From Marasmius tenuissimus (taxonomy: Eukaryota; Basidiomycota; Agaricomycetes; Agaricales; Marasmiaceae): 64,000 nt of DNA. The stretch lies in contig JAQOTA010000020.1 of assembly GCA_029532415.1 (NCBI GenBank), positions 434,001 to 498,000 of the forward strand. The letters run 5' to 3'. Below, piece by piece: positions 57,131 through 64,000 of this stretch. Under the pieces are notes generated by a model. That model saw only the letters and a list, made by a program, of their open reading frames with translations, was not told where the DNA came from and did not search any database. The position numbers were made by a program, and so were the translations under genes. Position 1 is the stretch's first letter; the number at the start of each line of letters is the position of its first letter.

Positions 57131-59716
57131 CCACCCAGGTTGTTCATTTCAAAGGAAGAGCTGAGTTCTTGTTTGGATTGAGTGAGGCGTTGCTTGGTGG
57201 TGGCGAGAGCGAAGTCATCAATGTGAACAGCCAGGAATTCAAGACCGTTAGCATATTGGCGAATGAATAAGGTAGGGTGAGAACTCAATGGACGAAAGCC
57301 GAACTTTGCGAGTTCTGTCTCGTAAACTCTGCGCCAAGCATTTCCAGATTGACGTAAGCCATAAAGTGCCTCGTGTAGTTTCCAAACATTGATGGTGCCA
57401 TCGTTAAAGCCAGGTGGTTGAATCATGTGGATCTTGTGTTCGAGTTTGCCATTGAGATAAGCACCTACAGTGTCCATGCAGTGGATTTTGAGATCTAAAG
57501 ATGCGGATAAGGAAAGGAAGAGGCGAAATGATTCGAGTCAGAGTGATGGAGCATATGTATCCTTGAAATCTATATCGCATTGTTGAGTGTATCCCTGCAC
57601 AACCAGTCGAGCTTTGAAAATTTCCTCATTGCCTCCCTGCGCAGGCTTATACTTGAATACCCATTTCGACTTAACAGTCTTTTGATTGGCGGGGAGTGGA
57701 GCTGACGTGTAGGTACCTTTCTTCTGGAGTGTAGCAAGTTCCTTCAGCATGGCATCGCGCCATTTGGGCCAATGTGGGCTAGCTTGGGCTTCAGCGAGCA
57801 GGGATGGTGAAGGGATAGGTTCGTCGAGTGTAGTTGTCATCGCGTATGCAGTAACGTCAGGCTCATTGGCAGTAAGTGAATGATCAGGCACAGTTGTCCT
57901 CCATGTGTCTGGACGGTTAGCCTGATTCGGGGAGTTGAGATGCCGAAATCCTGGATCTGGGATAGTGCTGCGAGTAGTAGTACGATCTGGAGCTGTGGCA
58001 GTGGTGTGGTCGACGAATCCAAAAGAAGTCTGAAGTCCCTTCAACTCATTTGTCAAGCGTTTAGGTGCTGGGGTTCTGATGATAGGTACCGTTGTCTCAG
58101 TTGGAGTCTGCGGGAAGGATAGAGTTGGTGGAGAAAGAGGGGTAGGAGTGCTAAAGGGAGTAGGATGCGATGGTTGGACAGGAGTGGTAGATGGGATCTT
58201 GGAAGTGGAAGGAATTGGAGTGGGAGATGGAATCCGAGGAGCTGCGGCGCGTGTAGAAAGTGGTGTAGATTGAGTGGAAGGATCTAGATCAGATGTATCT
58301 CTCTCCCCCTTAGGTCCTGGAACGAGTATAGGTTCATCAGGGACCATGGGGAAAATGACATCACAAGAGGATTGTGCCTTCTGGCCACCAGGGAGCATGT
58401 AAAGATAAGACTTCGTGTTGTCAGAGAGTCCGACAAAAATGGCTGAGTTAGATTTGGCACGTGTCTTATCAATAGATGATGCGGGCTCCTTCAGGACGTA
58501 GCAGGGAGAACCAAATGGGTGAATGGTGGAGTAGTCGGGATCATGTTTGTAGAGTGCTCGAAAGGGAGTAGAACCGTTGAGTGCTCTTGTCGGCGTGCAG
58601 TTGCGAATGTAGTTGGCGTAGGTTACGGTGAGATTCCAGTACACAGGTGGGAGTGAAGCGTGGTTCATCATTGCACGTGCGGCCTCAAGAGTGGTTCTGT
58701 TAGCACGTTCAGCAATACCATTCTGCTCGGAAGTGTATGGGGCAGTGGTTTGGATAGTTATACCGTGGTCCTTCGCCCATTTCTTGAATTCTCCAGATTC
58801 TGCTAGTTCTTTGGCATTGTCGATGCGGATGGTCTTCAACTTGTTCCCCGAGGCATTCTCCATCCAGGACTTGTACTGCTGTACACAGAGTCGGGCATCA
58901 CTCCTCGATTTGAGTGGTTCTGATGCGTCCCAGTGTGTCGCGTGATCTATGATTTTGAGTGAATAACTATACCCACCGAAAGTGGTTGTGCGGGCAGGAC
59001 CCCAGATGTCAACACATGCGAGATTACCGGGTTGAATGGTAGAGTGATTGGATGTGGACTCTTTGGGAAGAGGGGTGTGATGCTGTTTTGCGGTGATACA
59101 CACGGCGCAGCTGGTGAGAGGAAGTGATGTGCCTGGGTCGAAGATTTTGATAAGGTCGAGGGAAGCAAGTTTCTTGAGCGCTTGTTCATTGATATGCGCG
59201 AGGGAATTGTGCCATTCACGCATTGAACGAGAAATGCCGGAGTTGGTAATGAGAGCGGTGGAGGAATAGTTGGAATCCATGATTTGGACATGATAGAGAT
59301 GATTGATCATGATGCCATGTCCCATTAGAGTTCCGTTGGATTGGAACATTCGAAGTTCTTTTCCTTTCAACATGTGGGAACCTCCGGCATCTGCAAGGCG
59401 AGTGAGCGAGATCAAATTAAATTTGGCAGTAGGAATGTAAGCTGTGCTTCGAAGTTCGATCTGATGGTGTTTGCTGTTCTCGTGTTGTAGAGTGATGGAT
59501 ACAGTGCCGTGCCCCTTAATAGTTGATTTGCCAGTGTAGCCGCAGACAGTTTCGTTGGCGGGAGTGAAAGATCTGAATAGAGATCGATCAGTGCAGAAAT
59601 GGTGAGTAGCACCTGTATCAGCGAGCCAAGGGACGGAGGTAGTGGTACGGGCGACTGCAATAGTGTCTTCATCAGTTTCGGAGATAACAGCAAATCCATA
59701 GTCGGGTGTCGATTGT
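57131..59716 (-). pseudogene. Copia-D protease, integrase and RT N-terminus
   Basis: Read from 59716: the protease PWLADTGATHHFCTDRSLF, then EWHNSLAHINEQALKKLASL and CAVCITAKQ (zinc motif), integrase VDIWGPARTTTFGGYSYS (D), RIDNAKELAESGEFKKW (D), YTSEQNGIAERANRT (E) and IFVGLSDNTKSYLYM. A Pro/Thr-rich linker leads to RT (KSKWVFKYKPAQGGNEEIFK; FKDTYAPSL). TGA at 57538-57540 replaces the arginine expected before LESFRLF. RT continues with MDTVGAYLNGKLEHKIHMIQ, YGLRQSGNAWRR and VHIDDFALATT, and is cut at EMNNLG by the junction to the copia-B LTR. Confidence 0.9.
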
Positions 59717-60160
59717 CAAGAACGAGGCCAGTGACTAGGAAAGCCCCTCAGGCCACCAACAGGGTCAAGAGTGCGAAGGAGAGAAGATAGAATTGAGTAG
59801 GGCAAGTGTATGATAGTACATGCTGGAAACAAGCACTATGAGACGAAGTTGTCAGACTGGAGAACTATCTAGAAGTGTCCATGATTATATATGACAGAGC
59901 CAAGCTGTAGAGATATCATGGGAACAAAGGTAAAACAGGAAAACTGAAAGAACAAGTGATAAGAATCAAGGGATACATGTGGAAACAGGGTCATAGTGGA
60001 AACCATATGGTATGCTGGGAAAATATCTGGAAACAATGTGGAACACCAGGTAGTACCAGGTAATGATATGGGGGCCAGAATGCAATGGTGAGAACATGTA
60101 ACCATGGGAAATAAAGAGAAAAACATGAGGAAAAAGTACCCGGGGACCAAGGGAAGGGAA
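59717..60160 (-). other. Copia-D: about 440 bp between gag zinc knuckle and protease, not clearly coding
   Basis: The gag frame is open to 59869 but its translation changes to hydrophobic, Phe/His-rich sequence unlike a copia protein, and the protease frame begins only after TGA near 59716. GTACTT near 60140 and CTAG near 59740 could bound an intron, but the phases do not fit. It may be an old insertion. Confidence 0.4.
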
Positions 60161-61041
60161 AACAATAGGTGGATTCGTAACATCGATTGTGAAGTAGTGA
60201 CGTTGGCACGTGAATTGTGTGATTGGTTCCTAGCTGCTTTGCCGGCTTCGGTCTGTGGATCTCCTCGCTGCCATTTGAGACAGTGTTTGGAATAATGGCC
60301 TTTGATGCCGCAGTGGTGGCAGATAATGTTGGGATTGCTGGCCTTGCGCTTTGGTCGGTGTGAATTGTTGTTAGAATGGGTTTGGAAAGCTTGGGCAGAT
60401 GAGGAATTGCCGGATCTGTGTGGACGTCGTTCAGCTTCAGCAAGTAAGCGACAAATTAATTTAGAAGTTCTGCCAAGATCTGCGTCATCAAGCCCGGAGA
60501 CAACGGGGTCCCAGAACTCTGGTAAAGATAAGAGACGTGTGGAATTGAATTCCTCATCGGGTAGGTCGTGTCCGAGGGAATTGAGTTCAAAGGAGTATTC
60601 TTGTAGTTTGTCAATATGTTTCTGCATGTCGTCACCGTCCGAGTAGCGTAGTTGGACCATGTTCCTTTTGACCATTACGGGTCCTAAGGTGCCATGGGGC
60701 TTAAAGTAGCCGGCGATTTCTTGTAGTAAACCATATGAGGTGTGAGCGTTGGCAAAACGTTTGACCAAGGTGTTGGACAGTCGAAAACAGATGGCTCGAG
60801 AAGCTTTCTTGTCCTTCTTGTCCCAATTGAGGATTGAGACGTCTTTGGACTTCTGTTGTTCTTTGAAGTCTTCATCCGATTCACCTTTAGCTTTGATGAT
60901 GGGATTTGGACGTGTCTCAATGCCAGTGGCGATGTCGAGGACTTGGAGTTCGTCGACGTCGGTGATTTTAATGAGCCAGCCGGGGTAACATTCCTTGGTG
61001 TCGAGAGCTTCGATGACGATCTTGTCAAAGGTAGTAGTCAT
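60161..61041 (-). pseudogene. Copia-D gag with CCHC zinc knuckle
   Basis: ATG 61041 (MTTTFDKIVIEALDTKECYP). It has the gag-polypeptide UBN2-type fold: NWDKKDKKASRAICFRLSNT, YGLLQEIAGYFKPHG and YSFELNSLGHDLPDEEFNST. A CX2CX4HX4C knuckle (ICHHCGIKGHYSKHC) follows. No stop in the first 290 codons. The frame then runs into the atypical segment at 59717-60160. Copia-A, B and C lack this knuckle, so copia-D belongs to a different branch. Confidence 0.85.
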
Positions 61042-61119
61042 GACGAGAATAGAAGTTGATGGTGAGGAGTGAATAGAATTACGAGAGGGTCAAGTAGATT
61101 GTGATGCGACAAAAGTGTT

Positions 61120-61129
61120 GCTGCTACCA
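61120..61129 (-). other. Copia-D primer-binding site, tRNA-Met 3' end
   Basis: TGGTAGCAGC on the minus strand directly adjoins the 5' LTR. It is complementary to GCTGCTACCA, the CCA-ended 3' terminus of an initiator tRNA-Met. This is the conventional type of priming. Confidence 0.75.
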
Positions 61130-61492
61130 AGTCACAAGTAATCGGTGATGAGTATTGAGTTTACCGGAAGAGTGGAGTTGACGAGTAGTGAAGAGTAAGT
61201 CAGAGCTAGGGCTCAACGTATAAGAGAGGAAAGTAGAATTATGATTATACAGGACGAGAGAGAACTTATATACTGTAGAGTGAACTACAGAGTCCAGATA
61301 TCTAATCTGTAAGTACCTATGACGAATTGGAGATAGAGGCATAGGGCATGAGAAATGAGTAAGTAAGATTGTAAAAGTGGAGATTAACTACTGTGCATGA
61401 TATAGTACAGATCAGAAGTCAAGGGTTTTATAGTATAATAGGTCCTAGGGTTAGTGAGGTCATAAAGCGTGTAGATAGCGTGTAATTCAACT
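61130..61492 (-). repeat. Copia-D 5' LTR
   Basis: 363 bp, about 13 differences from 24492-24854, 7 of them at CpG/TpG/CpA. TATATAAG on the minus strand at 61265-61272. Confidence 0.92.
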
Positions 61493-61497
61493 TAGAG
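61493..61497 (+). repeat. Target-site duplication of copia-D, right copy (TAGAG)
   Basis: Exact repeat of 24487-24491. Confidence 0.92.
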
Positions 61498-61725
61498 ATT
61501 GTGAAGCATCCGTTCTTTTCGCAGAGAGAAGGTTACGCTGGCTTCCTATAAGCCAGATTGTATTGGGGGACGTTGGACAAAGTGAGTCGGTCAAGGTTTA
61601 TTAAGTGGCTTTCAGCGGGGCTATGCCAAGGCCGTATGTTCAAGCCTTTCACGCACCGACCGACATGATAGATCTGCTAATCAATACACATCGAAACGCA
61701 GGTTCTCCGCGCGTCTAGGTTTAGG

Positions 61726-61734
61726 TATTTAAGG
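61726..61734 (+). promoter_or_regulatory. TATA-like box of polytopic membrane protein gene 2
   Basis: TATTTAAGG, 48 bp before the ATG at 61774. Confidence 0.5.
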
Positions 61735-61773
61735 CCCAACGTCTATCCCGCAGAGGCTTTTGTTTAACGTATT

Positions 61774-63209
61774 ATGTCCGCGAACGCCGCTGATAGTGGA
61801 GACATAGGTTTCGTGGACGAGCTATACAAATACGGGATCCTAGCTCCCTTCATCATCTCCTCTGTAAGTCTATTTTATTCCTATCCCCATCGTACTCGAT
61901 TGATCAAGGCTACTGTCTAAATTCACCTGTTTCTGTATGGTGTCAACCTTCTATTATTCCGGGTTGGTCTTATCGTATTGAGGAAGCGAGAGAAGGAGAT
62001 CCCAGGTGGGAGTCACCAATTATTCCGATTGGCCGTCATCTCTCTCTTTATTCTATCTTCGGTCGGAGTGCCAGTCAGTCTTGGGTGGGATATCCTCAAC
62101 ACAAGGGCAGCGTTGTGTGAAATCACGAGGTTGAGATGTGCGCGAAGAACAAGGATCGCCTTGGGGGCTCTATCGTAAGATCCTTCAAGTTTCACTGTTG
62201 AAGCTGATTCTCATCGCGTAAACAGTATTTGTCGAACGGTTCTGGTCTTTCTGATGGCGTGAGATTTCGAGATGTCTCCGGTACAAGTCTCTATTGATCA
62301 CACAACGGTGATCAAGAACGATCGTCGATATGATATTGGTCAGTTCCGGGTCTTCCAACACGTTGATCCTTGATGTTAACCTTACTCGTGTAGGTATTTC
62401 AATGCTTCGTTCTTTTTGGGTGGCGAAGGAAAAGATATGTGCTCGCGTCGATCGCATGTTGCCTCATATTTAACGGTATCTTTCCTTGTTTACTACCAAG
62501 AGATAATTGCTGACTTGGGTTATGCTAGTCATGGCAGTAATATTCTCAATCCTATTATATGCGCAAACAATATTTCTCCAGACCCACCCGACTTCAAACA
62601 TGAAGAGTTCACCACTTTCCAACCTGTTCTTCCTCGAGTCTTTTACCATAACCTGTTGTTGCCTTCACCTTTTGGTGAACATACTCTTAACAAATTTAAT
62701 TGGTAGGGAAATCAACTCCGTAATCTTTGATCAAATAGGACTAGCCCTTACCTTGAGTTTTTAAAATCTTACGATCCGGTATCACAAAATCTTCAAAGAG
62801 GTTTCGTACAGCTGCCGTGCTCCTGTGAGTAGTCATAGTACGATATCTTCGACCATGGCGATCTGAACAATCATATATCAGTATCGAGTCATGTGCATTT
62901 TATGTCGCGACATAGATCGCTTTCATTGCTTGCGGAATAGCCCGCTCGGGGCTGGAGTTGACGTCCGTTCTGATTCAGGTTGCGGTAAGCTGTAAAGTCC
63001 GACGAATGTTGCGACCCGTTCCCTAACTATCCTTTGACAGGGGATTACTCCAGCCCTCCTCATTGTTAGGGCTAACATCAATAAGGAGAAAGTCGAAGGG
63101 GATGATGCCTCCCCATGCCCAAGGTGTATCCACGGCGGCCCCGATCTCACGGATTGAAGAGGAGATAGTTCCAGACATCTCTACAGGTTTTGATGAGTCG
63201 AGAGTTTAA
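61774..63209 (+). CDS. Polytopic membrane protein 2, paralogue of the 19197 gene
   Basis: Exon 1 is MSANAADSGDIGFVDELYKY..ILAPFIISS with a GTAAGT donor. Later exons give HLFLYGVNLLLFRVGLIVLR, LAVISLFILSSVGVPVSLGW, VFQCFVLFGWRRKRYVLASI, VMLVMAVIFSILLYAQTIFL and LHLLVNILLTNLIG. FIACGIARSGLELTSVLIQV and GITPALLIVRANINKEKVEG follow. Six to seven hydrophobic helices, same intron positions as gene 1. The tail in the frame of the last exon stops at TGA 63155-63157. Another frame reads APISRIEEEIVPDISTGFDE to TAA 63207-63209, matching the tail of gene 1, so a one-base shift near 63110 is likely. Function unknown. Confidence 0.65.
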
Positions 63210-64000
63210 CACTGTCGTATACGAACACTTGCTCATCTGAGCTAACACGGTGAGATGACCTCACCCTGATATCCAAAACCCAAGTTGGCTTCTTTGGTAT
63301 CCAAGGCGTACTCACGAGTCGCCGTGAGTAGATTGCAGCATGATAATGGTGTATAACGAGTATTAGTTTTGACACATAACTACCAGTTTAAACTCTTATC
63401 CAGATTTGTGTCGACCGGTATGCCCTCCTGTGTAGGTCTGACCTAACAACTATCCCACAGAAGAAGAAGAAAGAGTACAGCCCCCAAATTATGCTCAACG
63501 TCCACGCGACGATAATTGGGATCCACGGCATGTTACGATCATGATGTCGCTTTCCAGGCGACCTCGAGTCGTCCGCTGAGTGCCTTAGCCTTTATAATAG
63601 CAGAACCTTGGCGAGTCTCCTCGTTTGAATTTGAGTCCACTAAATGTTTTTTCAACAAGTTCCAAGTAAAAACCACGAATGGATGGCTCTACCTACCATT
63701 GGGCAGAAAGTCGGCTAGACGTAAAACTACTACCAGTGTAAGGGGCTACTGGAGAACTTTGGACTAAGCAACTACAGCCATCTTCGGGAATATCACCGAG
63801 AGGAGTGGAGCGGTAGGAATCGGGCCATGCGGTAAACCATCTGCATCAGTACTGTTCAAATAAAATCAAACACTCCTTCATCAGCCAGATGATGAGACGG
63901 CAAAGGTACAAGGCACACTATTGAATCGTGTACCTATCGTTCTTGTCTTCTAACCCACCATCATATCCTTGAAACCCTTGAATCCTGATGGGAGGGGCTC
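63210..64000. other. Right edge, no gene recognised
   Basis: A plus-strand frame at 63516-63767 (83 codons) shows no known motif. Otherwise only short frames. Confidence 0.35.

Larger units (their letters stand above)
24492..61492 (-). mobile_element. Copia-D: outermost Ty1/copia element, split by nested insertions
   Basis: Two 363-bp LTRs in the same orientation with a TAGAG duplication bound the nest. Own sequence is 24492-25357 (3' LTR and RNase H) and 57131-61492 (RT, integrase, protease, gag, PBS, 5' LTR). Between them lies copia-B with everything inserted in it. The LTRs differ at about 13 of 363 positions (3.6 percent), the highest of the set, as expected for the oldest layer. Gag has a CCHC knuckle and the PBS matches the tRNA-Met 3' end, unlike copia-A, B and C, so this is a separate copia lineage. 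A stretch of RT, roughly 0.4 kb, is missing at the right junction with copia-B. Confidence 0.93.

Overview
The window looks like a chromosomal segment of a basidiomycete fungus, probably an agaricomycete. The basis is dense short introns of about 45-60 nt with GT-AG ends, a KDZ-type DNA transposon, an Spt5/KOW-like protein, a T5orf172 (DUF1766) domain gene and Ty1/copia elements. Organism identity is inference. Sparse host genes occupy about 1-2.1 kb, 11.2-24.5 kb and 61.5-64 kb; transposable elements fill most of the rest.

Left part: a partial hypothetical gene lies at the edge. Next comes a T5orf172-domain gene cut in two by a 9.2-kb Ty1/copia element (copia-A, 2082-11246, minus strand) that has 519-bp LTRs and a 5-bp target duplication. 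The stretch 11.4-24.5 kb holds a decayed coiled-coil gene, weak hypothetical ORFs, a TA-flanked MITE, two foldback structures, a multi-exon polytopic membrane protein gene, a dead and an apparently intact single-pass membrane protein gene, and a degenerate tRNA-like sequence.

Central part: 24487-61497 is one nested insertion of 37 kb. The outermost element is copia-D (LTRs 24492-24854 and 61130-61492, duplication TAGAG). Copia-B (25358-57130) sits inside copia-D. Two DNA transposons sit inside copia-B. The first is a 16.9-kb KDZ element (26421-43359) with inverted termini, arrays of a palindromic ATATAT-containing motif, a decayed transposase and cargo genes. The second is a Tc1/mariner-like element (47520-56601) with 91-bp inverted repeats and TA duplication, encoding a transposase and a convergent 490-residue protein of unknown function. 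That second gene is split by the youngest insertion, copia-C (49467-54777, duplication AAGAT). By-eye LTR divergence (copia-D about 3.6 percent, copia-B about 2 percent, copia-C about 0.3 percent) agrees with the nesting order.

Right part: a second polytopic membrane protein gene at 61774, paralogous exon by exon to the one at 19197, with a TATA box at almost the same distance from its ATG. The two were evidently near neighbours before the 37-kb nest separated them.

Recurring themes: most LTR and TIR mismatches are CpG transitions, and many reading-frame stops look like CGA to TGA changes. Copia-A, B and C have a primer-binding site matching the anticodon arm of initiator tRNA-Met (half-tRNA priming), whereas copia-D uses the tRNA 3' end. 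All coordinates and comparisons were made by eye.
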